Source of the DNA: Ascoidea asiatica
Taxonomy: Eukaryota; Ascomycota; Saccharomycetes; Ascoideales; Ascoideaceae
Direction of reading: 5' to 3'
DNA: 64,000 nucleotides
Assembly: GCA_001600695.1 (NCBI GenBank)
Contig: BCKQ01000001.1
Coordinates: 2,322,722-2,386,721 of the forward strand
Shown one piece after another: positions 10,961 through 20,525 of this stretch. Below the pieces are notes generated by a model. That model saw nothing but the letters and a program-made list of their open reading frames with translations, was not told the origin of the DNA and did no database searches. The position numbers were made by a program, and so were the translations under genes. How positions within the stretch are numbered: the stretch's first letter is position 1; each line of letters starts with the position of its first letter.

Positions 10961-11500
10961 ATTTTGATTTATAATATTTTGATTTGAAATGGAATAAGAG
11001 TTTAAATTTGTGTTTAAATTTGCAAATGAAGGCGATATCGAAGGAGATCTTGAAGGAGTATCGGCGGTTGAAAATGAAATAAATCGATTCATAGCGCCAC
11101 CACCATTAATAGAATTATTAATATTATTTAAAGGATTTAAAGGAATATAATCTGTTGGAGATGTAGATGTAGATGTAGATGTAGATTTAGATGCAAATGA
11201 ATTGGTAGAAATAATATTACCATTAAATATTTTACTATTTTCGATATTTTTTTCGAAATTATTCTCAAAATTATTCTCAACATTTCGATTTTGAAATTGA
11301 TTTTGAAATTGAAATTGATTTTGAATTACATTTTGATCTGTAATTTTAATATTGGAATTAGATTGAGAGGTTAAAGAAGCAGAATCATGAGAAAGAGATA
11401 GTTTTGTATCATTCTTTGCGGAATTAGCGCCGAAGTTGAGAATTCCATCAAGAAGACCCTTAATTGAATCGTTTTGAAGAGAGTGATGGCGCTCAGACAT
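8511..11500 (-). CDS. Spliced gene: protein with two tandem Myb/SANT-like units
   Basis: Two exons, 11500-9704 and 9602-8511, encode 962 residues. The intron (9703-9603) has a GTAAGT donor, a TTAAC-type branch site and a CAG acceptor. Joining keeps the frame and turns NDRFEV into NDRFEVLRQEHYLFLQ. Two related units are visible. The first starts at W273 (WSINENLLLINLLIKHF) and ends near LDHILIYHSFIYL (about 437). The second starts at W539 (WSPDKEEYLIKLIIKNF) and ends near LDKLIIYHKYIYL (about 686); it spans the intron. Each also has an aromatic F-x-W-S core. They resemble Myb/SANT-like (trihelix) DNA-binding domains, so a nuclear role is inferred. I know no named yeast homologue. The ATG at 11500 (MSERHHSLQND) is preferred over the upstream one at 11716, which adds a GC-rich, promoter-like segment. 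Confidence 0.75.
9603..9703 (-). other. Intron in the tandem Myb/SANT-like gene
   Basis: 101 nt. Donor GTAAGT at 9703-9698, acceptor CAG ending at 9603, probable branch within ATTAACAAA about 20 nt upstream of the acceptor. A long T run (minus strand) follows the donor. Without splicing, exon 1 stops five codons into the intron. Splicing rebuilds the second repeat unit, which supports the model. Confidence 0.85.
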
Positions 11501-12009
11501 TCGCAGAGAAAGAAGCTGGAAAAGAGGAAAAAACAACAAAAGTGCTGGCGATGGTGGCTCTGCTGCTGGTGGTTTTGTGCTGGTAGTGGCTGTGATGCTT
11601 GGGATGGTGCTTTTGGTGATGGTGCTCAAAAAACGAGAGAGAAATAGTCTCCAGGACAAAGTGGTGCGATTCAAGCAAAGCACCCAGTGAAGATCCCAGC
11701 GAAGATCCCCAACCAATTGGTGCTAGCATTGTCTCAGCACGTGATGTGTTAACTGTCCTTTTTCTCTGTCCCTGATAGCCTCCAGGTCTGCACTTAGCAT
11801 AGGTGTTTGCCATGTGACTCTGTCCCAGAGCCCCCGCCCTGCTAGGCTCTTCTCGGCACGTGAGTCTCAGTAACGCAGTTTTGGGTTGCATTTTGCTTTA
11901 CTCAAACAAATTTGCCATCGCAGCATCAGCACCGCTCTCTCTCTCTCTTTCTCTCTCTCTTTGGACTATTCACCTCTGTCACCACCACTGCCAAATCTCG
12001 ATTTACTCA

Positions 12010-12060
12010 GATTCAGATTCAGTTTCAGTTTCAGTTTCAGTCTCAGTCTCAGTCTCAGTT
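12010..12060 (+). repeat. Hexamer tandem array (TTCAGT / CTCAGT)
   Basis: About eight units of a six-base repeat, starting as ATTCAG, then TTTCAG, then CTCAG-type variants. It lies in the divergent spacer between the Myb-like gene and DHH1. The drift in the unit suggests expansion by slippage followed by mutation. Confidence 0.85.
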
Positions 12061-12533
12061 AGCACTGTGCTTCACGGTAATTCAGTACTAAACCTCACTC
12101 ACTTGCAAATTATTTGCCTATTTGCCTATGTAATTTTACTATTTTATCACTTCAATTCAACTTATTAAAATATTTCATTTATTTATTAATTCATTAATTT
12201 ATTCACTTTATTTAATCTTTATTACTTATAATCTTTATAATTCAACAATATTTATTATCTTACAATTAAACTCTTTTATAATCTTTATTCATATAATAAT
12301 CTTATTAATATATTATCACTTCATATATTATATCTGATTATCTTTAATCAATTTAAATCAATCAACTAAAACTTAAGTTGAATAGTTTATCTATTATTCA
12401 ATTAATTATTCAATTTAAACAAATAAATAAATATTTAATTATTTAAGTATTTAAAGCCATTTGGCTCTAAATTTATTATAATCACTACTAGTATTATTAA
12501 TTTAATTAGTTTAATCAATCTTATTAAATTATA

Positions 12534-12660
12534 ATCTTTTTCTTTTTTTTCGTTTTCTTCTCAATTTCCCTTCCTTTCATTTTTCTTTTCGTTTTTCCTC
12601 TCCTTCACTTTTTACTTTTTCCTTTTCCTTATTCCTTTTCCCTTTTCAATTTTTATTTTA
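12534..12660 (+). promoter_or_regulatory. Long polypyrimidine tract upstream of DHH1
   Basis: About 125 bases made almost entirely of C and T on the coding strand, interrupted only by single purines or short purine pairs. It ends about 130 bp before the DHH1 start. It may be part of the promoter (nucleosome-poor DNA) or of the mRNA leader. Which one cannot be told without the transcription start. Confidence 0.6.
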
Positions 12661-12787
12661 ATTTCTATTTTATTTTATTTATTCTATTCCAGTCTATCCT
12701 AAATATATTCAAATAAAATTCAATTATATAATCAAATAGTATCCGATATAATCAAATTCAATTTCAAATACTATATCAAATTTTATA

Positions 12788-14839
12788 ATGTCTGAAAACG
12801 ATTGGAAAAAAAATTTACAAATACCTGAAAAGGATAATCGTCCTCAAACTGAAGATGTTTTAAATACAAATGGTTCAACTTTTGAAGATTTTAATTTAAA
12901 AAGAGAATTATTAATGGGTATATTTGAAGCTGGTTTTGAAAAACCTTCTCCAATTCAAGAAGTTTCAATTCCAATAGCAATATCTGGTAGAGATATTTTA
13001 GCAAGAGCTAAAAATGGTACTGGTAAAACTGCTGCTTTTATTATTCCAACTTTACAAAAAATTAAACCAAAATTAAATAAAATTCAAGCTTTAATCTTAG
13101 TACCAACAAGAGAATTAGCTTTACAAACTTCTCAAGTTTGTAGAACTTTAGGTAAACATTTAATGATAAAATGTATGGTAACAACTGGTGGTACTTCTTT
13201 AAGAGATGATATATTAAGATTACATGATCCTGTTCATGTTTTAGTTGGTACTCCCGGTAGAGTATTAGATCTTGCAAGTAGAAGAGTTGCTGATTTATCT
13301 GAATGTCCACTTTTTATAATGGATGAAGCTGATAAAATGTTATCAAAAGAATTTAAAGAAATTATTGAAAAAATTTTAAATTTTTTTCCAATAAATAAAA
13401 CTCAATCACTTTTATTTTCTGCAACTTTTCCATTAACTGTTAAATCTTTTATGGATAAACATTTATCAAATCCATATGAAATAAATCTTATGGATGAATT
13501 AACTTTAAGAGGTATTACTCAATATTATGCTTTTGTTGATGAACGTTCAAAATTACATTGTTTAAATACTTTATTCTCAAAATTACAAATTAATCAATCA
13601 ATTATATTTTGTAATTCAACTGTTAGAGTTGAATTATTAGCTAAAAAAATTACTGATTTAGGTTATTCATGTTTTTTCTCTCATGCAAGAATGCCTCAAT
13701 CTGCAAGAAATAAAGTATTTCATGAATTTAGACAAGGTAAAGTTAGAAATTTAGTTTGTTCTGATCTTTTAACAAGAGGTATTGATATTCAAGCTGTTAA
13801 TGTTGTTATTAATTTTGATTTTCCAAAAACTGCAGAAACTTATTTACATAGAATTGGTAGATCTGGTAGATTTGGTCATTTAGGTCTTGCAATTAATTTA
13901 ATAAATTGGAAAGATAGATATAATTTATTTAAAATTGAACAAGAATTAGGTACTGAAATTCAAGCAATTCCAAGTGAAATTGATAAAAGTTTATATGTTG
14001 CAGAATCTTCAATTCAATCTTCAAATCAAAAAATTGAAAAAATTAATGAAAAAATTAATGATAATAATAAAATTAATGAAATTTTAGAAAATAATAATGA
14101 ATCTCAACAATCTATTCAAACTATAAAACAACAAGAAACTCAAATAAAAAATATTAATCTAGATAATAATACTTCAATCTCAACAAAAATTACTACAACT
14201 TCTCAAACTACAACTCCAATTCAAATTCCAATATCTATTCCAACTCCTACTCAAAATACTATTAATCAAAAATCTCTTTCACCTATTAACAATAATAATA
14301 GTAATAATAATAATAATAATAGTAGTAATAATAATAACAATAATAATAGTAATAATAATAATAATAATAGTAGTAATAATAATAACAATAATATTAATAT
14401 CAATCAACAGCCATTACAGAAACAAAATATTCCATCTCAACCTCAGCTTCAGTCTCAACAACAGCAACTTCCAATCCAACAACAATCTCAACAACAACAA
14501 ATTCAAAATAAATTAAATATTCAACAACAATATAATCAACAACAAATTAGAACTCAACCACAATTAACTCAACCAATTCAACAGAATATTCCTCCACAAG
14601 TACTACAACAACAAACTCCAGAAATAAAACCAAAAGTTATTCCTCAACAACAATTACCTCCTCAACCACTCTATCCACAAGTTCAACCAAGATTAGGTCA
14701 GATACCTTATGGTTATCAACAAAATTTCATGCCTCCTCCACAACAATATGGTTATCATCCAAGAGGTTATCCTCCACAATATCAAATGCCTTATCAACAG
14801 GGTTATCCTCAACAACCACCACAGCAGCCTCCTCGTTGA
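12788..14839 (+). CDS. DHH1: DEAD-box RNA helicase of mRNA decay and translational repression
   Basis: A 683-residue DDX6/Dhh1 helicase; it stimulates decapping, represses translation and nucleates P-bodies in the cytoplasm. The motifs run in order: Q motif [10 protein letters not shown] (49-58), motif I AKNGTGKT (74-81), Ia PTRELALQ (106-113), Ib TPGR (155-158), II DEAD (179-182), III SAT (211-213), IV IIFCNS (272-277), V RGID (330-333) and [10 protein letters not shown] (354-361). The core is nearly identical to yeast Dhh1. The tail of about 275 residues is much longer than in S. cerevisiae (506 in total). It has an Asn/Ser tract, then Gln/Pro-rich sequence ending in a Tyr/Pro/Gln-rich segment, which is typical of condensate-forming proteins. 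The ATG at 12788 matches the expected N-terminus. Confidence 0.96.
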   Translation: MSENDWKKNLQIPEKDNRPQTEDVLNTNGSTFEDFNLKRELLMGIFEAGFEKPSPIQEVSIPIAISGRDILARAKNGTGKTAAFIIPTLQKIKPKLNKIQALILVPTRELALQTSQVCRTLGKHLMIKCMVTTGGTSLRDDILRLHDPVHVLVGTPGRVLDLASRRVADLSECPLFIMDEADKMLSKEFKEIIEKILNFFPINKTQSLLFSATFPLTVKSFMDKHLSNPYEINLMDELTLRGITQYYAFVDERSKLHCLNTLFSKLQINQSIIFCNSTVRVELLAKKITDLGYSCFFSHARMPQSARNKVFHEFRQGKVRNLVCSDLLTRGIDIQAVNVVINFDFPKTAETYLHRIGRSGRFGHLGLAINLINWKDRYNLFKIEQELGTEIQAIPSEIDKSLYVAESSIQSSNQKIEKINEKINDNNKINEILENNNESQQSIQTIKQQETQIKNINLDNNTSISTKITTTSQTTTPIQIPISIPTPTQNTINQKSLSPINNNNSNNNNNNSSNNNNNNNSNNNNNNSSNNNNNNININQQPLQKQNIPSQPQLQSQQQQLPIQQQSQQQQIQNKLNIQQQYNQQQIRTQPQLTQPIQQNIPPQVLQQQTPEIKPKVIPQQQLPPQPLYPQVQPRLGQIPYGYQQNFMPPPQQYGYHPRGYPPQYQMPYQQGYPQQPPQQPPR

Positions 14840-16712
14840 TTTTTTTTTTATTTTCAACTTAATTTTTAATCATTTATTAATTAAAAAAACGTTTTTATCC
14901 AATTTTTTTTTTTTTCATCAAAATTATTTTATTTTTTTTATACATTTTCTAATTTTTTTCATTCTAATTTTTATCTTTCTTTTTTCCTATTTTTTTTAGT
15001 CTACTTATTTCATGTGCCATAGTTGTTTAGTACCATTCTTTCAAGTAAATATGGAACCTTGAATATCCAATTTGAGGACTCAGGTTCAAAAAAAAATTTT
15101 CAAAACAGTAAAAAAAAAATAAACATTATTCCATAAATCAATTTTATAGTCTATTTCAAAAAAAAATTCTGGCTAAATCCTTCAAATAATAAACTACCTG
15201 ATATTTTTATATTCAGATCTTCTCTTCAATGTTTTAACCCATCATCATATCAAAGTTTTTATTTCTATAATATTTTCATTGAAGTCATCTCAACAAATTT
15301 ATCTTCGAAAAAGTTACATGCAAGTTGCTTTTGAAATCAAAAGGTTCAAAAATCTAAAATCCAATAAGAATATTATTTTAATATTCACAAAAATATTCTG
15401 TTATGAAGTTTTTATATATCCATAATTCTTCTTCATTCCTTTAACTGGAATCTTATATCATTAGAAACCTCCAATTTATTTAAAAACTAAATCATACATA
15501 TCCTTTCTCTATTTAACAGAAAGTAATTATTATTTATAATTAAAAGAAATTCAATCAAAAAAAATAAAAAAAAAGCAAAAAAAAATAAAAAAAATAAAAA
15601 ACAAATCAAAATCAAAACAAACAAAAATGATAAAACAATTTTCGGCGACATTAATCTGAAGTTGAAATTAAGTAAATTCAATTATATTTATTCTGATAAT
15701 TACCCTATTCCCAAAATATCGATTTTCTTTTCCAAAAAATAAAGGCCTTCTTTTTTATCTTTTTTTATTTAATATTTTAACTTTTTCTGTTTTGTATTAG
15801 TCCAAAATTCAATGTTATTTTATTTATTACTTTTTTTTCTTTCTAAACAGATAATTCATTTATTTTTCAATATGTTTTCAACCATATTAATAGAATATCA
15901 ACTATTTTGTTTTTATTTTATAACAGCTTTGTTGGAATTATATACTTCCTTTCAATTATTAATATTAAGAGCATGATATCTTTTTGTCTATATTGCTCTG
16001 TATTGTTATAAAAGTTAATAAGGTATATTCATTTTAAATTGTCATTAATTTATTTATTCAACTTTCAATTTCAGAATTATCATCGCCTACCTATTTTTTA
16101 TATCATTCTTATTGTCGTTTAAAACTAATTATCACTAACAAATTTCTAAAGTGAGGTTTAAGATAAAATTAAGTTACACTAATTTAACCAATTTACTTAT
16201 TCCCTTTTTTTTTGAAATTATTTAAAATTTCACCCTCAACCAGTTGGTGGAATCAATGAATGATTTTTTTTTACAAACAAGTTTATTTGTAGATTTAAAG
16301 TAACGAGTTTTTGAAAATAATATTGTTTTATTTTTCTCAAACATTATTGTAAAATTTTAGCCATGTATATTTTTTATTCAAAATAAAAATACGTTACATA
16401 AAAAGAGTTTTTTGTTGAAAAAAAAATATGAGAAATTTTTTGAAATGATTCAGTGATTTAATGATTTTGATTTTAAAATGAAAAGTAAATTAAAAAGAAA
16501 AAAGTCGAAAAAATTATAATAAAAAAAATTAAAATTATGAAAATATTTCACAAATAACAAAAGTTATATAAAAATGATAAAACAAAGGAAAAAAAAGGGA
16601 TGTATTTGGGTAAAAATCACAAAATTTAAAAATATAGACGAATAATATAGATGAAATAGTAATTGGTACTTAAAGGATAATTAAATTAATCAGGATAGTA
16701 TTAATATTTTTA
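14840..16712. other. Large convergent spacer, DHH1 3' to STE7 3'
   Basis: Nearly 1.9 kb between two 3' ends, made of alternating T-rich and A-rich stretches with many homopolymer runs. I searched both strands for coding frames, tRNA B-boxes and snoRNA C/D boxes and found nothing convincing. The minus open frame at 15487-15681 is only poly-Phe/Leu from A/T runs. A convergent spacer usually needs no promoter, so its size is unexplained. Confidence 0.55.
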
Positions 16713-18461
16713 TCAATCAACATTTGTTGGTTTTGCCATTTTTTTGACTCTTTTGCACCATGCTTTAATATCCTTTTTAAGTAATTTTGAATCTTTTGAA
16801 TTTAAATCATTTCTATAAGTTGTGATGAAACTATGATTCAATAGTTCTTGCGGATTTAATCTTGTATTTTCATCCTTTATTAAGCATTTATCAATATAAT
16901 CACAGAATTCTTTCGAATAAGGAAAATCTGAGGTTTGCTTAGTTAATTTTGTATTTGCATCAGGACTTAAGGGAGAAGAAGGTGATCTAGAAGTTAAAGG
17001 AGGATCCTCAATATAATCTAAATTTGAAGGAAATAATTTTTTATGAAATTTTGGAGATCTAAAAGCAGGATGCTTATTGAAAAAAAATTCATTGAATTTA
17101 GTCAAACTTGGAGGAGGTTCATTGACAATTCTTTGCAATAAATCAAGAATACCTTCAGGAGCAACATTTTTATTATCACCAAATGGGAAAAATCCATTTG
17201 CCAATTCAACTAACATTAAACCTAAAGACCAAATATCACCTTTAACAGAATATTTACCACCTTGAATTCTTTCTGGTGACATATAAGTTGAAGTTCCAAC
17301 AAAAGTATCAGCAATTGAGTCAATTAATTCTCTTGAAACACCAAAATCACATAATTTTAGTTCACCTTTCGAATTTAGTAAAACATTAGAAGGTTTTATA
17401 TCTCTATGAATAATTTTATGATTTTCATAAAGATAAGTTAACCCAGAACAAACAGAGTAAGCCACATGAGAAATAAAATATTCAGGAAAGGGGCCATTAA
17501 CTTTTAAAACTTTATCTAAAGAGCCAATATCCATGTTTTCCATACAAATTATTACATTACCTTCATTCAAAAAAGAACCGAAGAATTGTATGATATATTT
17601 TGATTTGCATTCATCCATTATTTTTAGTTCTCTTTTAATTTGAGTTTTTACAGCAGGTTTATTTTCAATATGAATTGTTTTTTTTGCCATTGTCTTTTGA
17701 GTTGGTACATGAAGTACTTTTAATACTGTACCTGAGTTACCAGAACCTAGATTTTTAAGTACTACAAAATCTGAATTCTTCAAGTTACTTAGTTGAAAGG
17801 CGCTATCATCATTAGGGTCGTTGATTGAATTAGAATTTGAATTATGAGAATGACTATGATTATTAGAATGAGAACTGTTATGATTATGACTGTGATTTTG
17901 ATTTGAATTATTGGAATTTATCAGTAGTATTTGAGTTGTAGTTCTTGGTGAACTAGTGGAGTTATAATTATTATTATTATTTATTGATAGGTTGTTAAAT
18001 TGATGAATTAATGGAGGTGTATTTGGAGTTTTATTCACTATTATATTATTGTTCGAATTAGAATTAAGATTTTGATTTGAAATGGAACTTAAGCTTAAAT
18101 TTGGGTTTTTAATTGAATCACTTTTTGGACTCGAATTATTGGATAAAGTTAGTTTTTTCATATTTTTTCTTTTCAAGGATTTTATTGGTAATAAATCGTC
18201 ATTTTGATTTTGAATTTTTAAATTATTTGTAAGACCATCAGGTACATTATTTATATTTGATATATTTGGCACATTCGATGTGTTCAGTTTCATTTGACTA
18301 TTTGGTATATTTATATTCATTTGATTATTCGATATATTTGAATTATTTGAATTATTTGAATTAAGATTTAAACTCATTACGGGTAAAGCTTTATTTCTAT
18401 TATTTCTTATTGATTTTGGTTTAAACCTTGAATAAGGATCTATTTGGTCAGATTGATTCAT
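16713..18461 (-). CDS. STE7: MAP kinase kinase of the mating/filamentation pathway
   Basis: A 582-residue dual-specificity kinase, the Ste7/Hst7 MAPKK that activates Fus3/Kss1-type MAP kinases. The first 230 residues are Asn/Ser-rich. The kinase domain has the glycine loop GSGNSGTV (about 236), AKK in the ATP-lysine region, HRDIKPSN (about 352) and DFG (about 372). The activation loop SIADTFVGTSTYMSPER (about 381-397) is characteristic of Ste7 and differs from the Mkk1 and Pbs2 loops I remember. A Ser/Pro-rich insertion (PPLTSRSPSSPLSPD) lies in the C-lobe, as an insertion does in Ste7. The ATG at 18461 is the first in frame. It is convergent with DHH1; the same two genes are neighbours in S. 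cerevisiae, in divergent orientation. Confidence 0.92.
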   Translation of the reverse strand: MNQSDQIDPYSRFKPKSIRNNRNKALPVMSLNLNSNNSNNSNISNNQMNINIPNSQMKLNTSNVPNISNINNVPDGLTNNLKIQNQNDDLLPIKSLKRKNMKKLTLSNNSSPKSDSIKNPNLSLSSISNQNLNSNSNNNIIVNKTPNTPPLIHQFNNLSINNNNNYNSTSSPRTTTQILLINSNNSNQNHSHNHNSSHSNNHSHSHNSNSNSINDPNDDSAFQLSNLKNSDFVVLKNLGSGNSGTVLKVLHVPTQKTMAKKTIHIENKPAVKTQIKRELKIMDECKSKYIIQFFGSFLNEGNVIICMENMDIGSLDKVLKVNGPFPEYFISHVAYSVCSGLTYLYENHKIIHRDIKPSNVLLNSKGELKLCDFGVSRELIDSIADTFVGTSTYMSPERIQGGKYSVKGDIWSLGLMLVELANGFFPFGDNKNVAPEGILDLLQRIVNEPPPSLTKFNEFFFNKHPAFRSPKFHKKLFPSNLDYIEDPPLTSRSPSSPLSPDANTKLTKQTSDFPYSKEFCDYIDKCLIKDENTRLNPQELLNHSFITTYRNDLNSKDSKLLKKDIKAWCKRVKKMAKPTNVD

Positions 18462-19235
18462 TTTATATGTTTATGGAAGAATAGTACTTTATTGATTGAT
18501 TAATTGATTAAATTGAAATTAAAGAAAAAAATATGATCAATTGTTTTAAAAAAGTATTTCAATGTTTACCTTTTTTAACAATATAACAACCTTGTAAATA
18601 AATAAATAAATTGATAGAATAAAAATAGTATTTTTTTACAAACTGAAATAGAGTATAAAACAGGTTTATTATAAATATTTTTAGATGTGAAAAGAGTTAG
18701 AAGAAAAGTAATTCTAAGTAAAATTGAAGCAGATTTTTCAAACCAAAGGTAAAAATAAATTTGGCTAAGGATTATTGAAAATAAAAACAACCTAAGTTGA
18801 AAACAATTTTTCAAATATAGAATAATTAAAAATTGCAATTCCTGAAATATGTTTTATATATAATTGATTGTAAAATGGTTATTCAGAAAATTTGTTTGAA
18901 AATTATTTTGTTGAATATAATGAGTAAAATGATAATTGTATTTGAGGTTGAAACTGGAACTGATTGAAGCGAACGTGTGATAAGAATGCTTAGCTCAGAG
19001 AAATATCAAGAATAGAATATGTTAAGCACTCGACTCAAATTTACTTAAAGGTGTTAATAAACTATTGAGAATTGATGGTGAAATATAATGAATATATAAT
19101 AAATATAAAAAATATAATAAGTTGCTGATAATAAGATGATTTTGAAATTGATAATGAATTTGAAGAATAATGCCAAAAATAAAGGTATTTTTAATATTTT
19201 ATATCAGTGTTATGTTAATGTTAAGCAAGTTTTTG

Positions 19236-19602
19236 ACAATGTTGGCTAGCCTTAATGCCCTAATAAAATGCCTGGGTAAGTTACGCTCACACCAACACCT
19301 CTGCACCGCCACAAATACTTTTTTAGAGCGTGTTTGGCTTTCATACGCTGCGCAGGAATGGCCAGTGCAAAAAGTATATGCGCAAAACCATATTCTTACA
19401 GTATTTTTCAAGCGCACGCATTACTTTCTTTGGACAGTGCTGAGCGCTAAGTTGAACGAAGGCCTCTGGGCTAGATCTTCCCACGCATTTTCTCTAAATT
19501 TCTTATCTCCGCGCACGCTGAACTATTGTGCGATGGATGTATCACTGAAGTATTTTACGAAATTGCGCTACCGCTTATCTTTGGCACGCCAAGCAACAAC
19601 AA
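19236..19602. mobile_element. Possible solo-LTR-like segment
   Basis: The segment 19240-19598 (359 bp) begins TGTTGG and ends GCAACA, so it has TGTTG...CAACA ends like many yeast LTRs, and an LTR-like length. It is flanked by the same four bases, ACAA (19236-19239 and 19599-19602), as a short target duplication would leave. Inside, GCGCTACC at 19565-19572 equals the 3' end of initiator tRNA-Met before its CA, the primer used by Ty elements. No second LTR or pol/gag reading frame is present. All these signals are short, so chance is possible. Confidence 0.25.
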
Positions 19603-19723
19603 AAATAGTTTACTAAAAGGGTACCCGAACAGTCTTTATCGGACGAACTTGCCCAATGTTGGAAAAGGGCCCGCAAATTTTTATATAATGGAAGCTCATG
19701 TTTTCCCGACTAAAAAATATTGA
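19268..19723 (+). CDS. Possible two-exon micro-gene, 32 residues
   Basis: Exon 1 would be ATGCCTGG (19268-19275), then a GTAAGT donor, a TACTAAA branch-like site at 19611-19617 and a CAG acceptor ending at 19632. Exon 2 (19633-19723) reads on to TGA. The product would start MPGLYRTNLPNVGKGPANFY and end EAHVFPTKKY. The 357-nt intron would be longer and GC-richer than the other introns in this window, which argues against it, and I recognise no homologue. It cannot be true together with the solo-LTR idea unless the element lies in the intron. Confidence 0.2.
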
Positions 19724-20525
19724 TTTTTCCTTTCCATAATACGTGATAATTCTGCTTGAATGTTCTATTAACATAAAAAAAAGTTAACCCACAATGGTGG
19801 AAATTACAATAAATAATCACCTGAATAGTAAGCTTTTAAATCTTTTTCATAAAAACGATTGGAATCGATACTTAAGTAATTTCAAATTCAAAGTAAACTC
19901 CTACTAAGCATAATATGAAAGACATTTGATGCTTAAAACTACTAAAAACTTTTTTTTTCAATGCCATGTCAAATCCCTTTTCAACTAAAACCTGTAATTA
20001 TCACCGGTGAGAGAACTTTCTAGTATTTATAATTATTTTTCTGTTATTAAAAAAAACTTATGATCATTCTTGAATTCTTCATGTTTTATTTTACTGGCAG
20101 TCGTTTACTGTTAATAATGTTACATCAATAAACAAGAATTAAGTTTGATATTTGTGGTAATTTGAAATGTGGTAGATATACGAGAACTACTAAAAGAATT
20201 AAGGTTAATGGTAATAATTTAAATACATCCGTATACAGTAATAAAAGTTAATCCTAAACTTAAAATAATAAATACTGTATAAAAAAATATAGTCACCTGA
20301 TCAAAGTTTTTTGGGTCGGTTTAAACATTCCAAATTAGTCAAAAATATTTCCTTGCTGACTCATCGCTTACTTCAAATTAAATCTCACTATCTCTGTCAC
20401 ATTTTTAGTTCTCAATTTTAGGCATTTAAACTATCAATTCAATAACAAAACTCAACATCCTTTTCTAATGATAAAACTCATTTTCCAATTCAATCAAAAA
20501 GAATTAATTCAATTCACTCTTTGAA

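Larger units (their letters stand above)
11501..12787. promoter_or_regulatory. Divergent promoter region, Myb-like gene / DHH1
   Basis: About 1.3 kb. The part from 11500 to about 11910 is a GC-rich island with two CACGTG E-boxes (11738-11743 and 11857-11862). It is followed by a CT microsatellite (about 11935-11962), a TTCAGT/CTCAGT hexamer array (about 12010-12060), plain AT-rich DNA, and a long pyrimidine tract leading to DHH1. Open frames here (such as minus 11493-11891) are low-complexity and resemble no protein I know. Confidence 0.6.
18462..20525. promoter_or_regulatory. Divergent spacer, STE7 / NPR2, with a GC-richer block
   Basis: 2.06 kb containing the promoters of STE7 and NPR2. 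Both flanks are AT-rich. The block from about 19236 to 19723 is clearly GC-richer, with many CG dinucleotides and several open frames that match nothing I know. Its possible meanings are listed as separate features and findings. I see no tRNA. Confidence 0.6.

Noticed and set aside
11493-11891. GC-rich open frame upstream of the Myb-like gene, and the 72-residue N-terminal extension from 11716
   Set aside because: His/Ser/Ala low complexity without homology; the base composition is that of the promoter islands, so the ATG at 11500 was preferred.
19170-19616. 148-codon open frame in the GC-richer block
   Set aside because: No recognisable domain; long open frames arise easily when AT-rich stop codons become rarer in GC-richer DNA.
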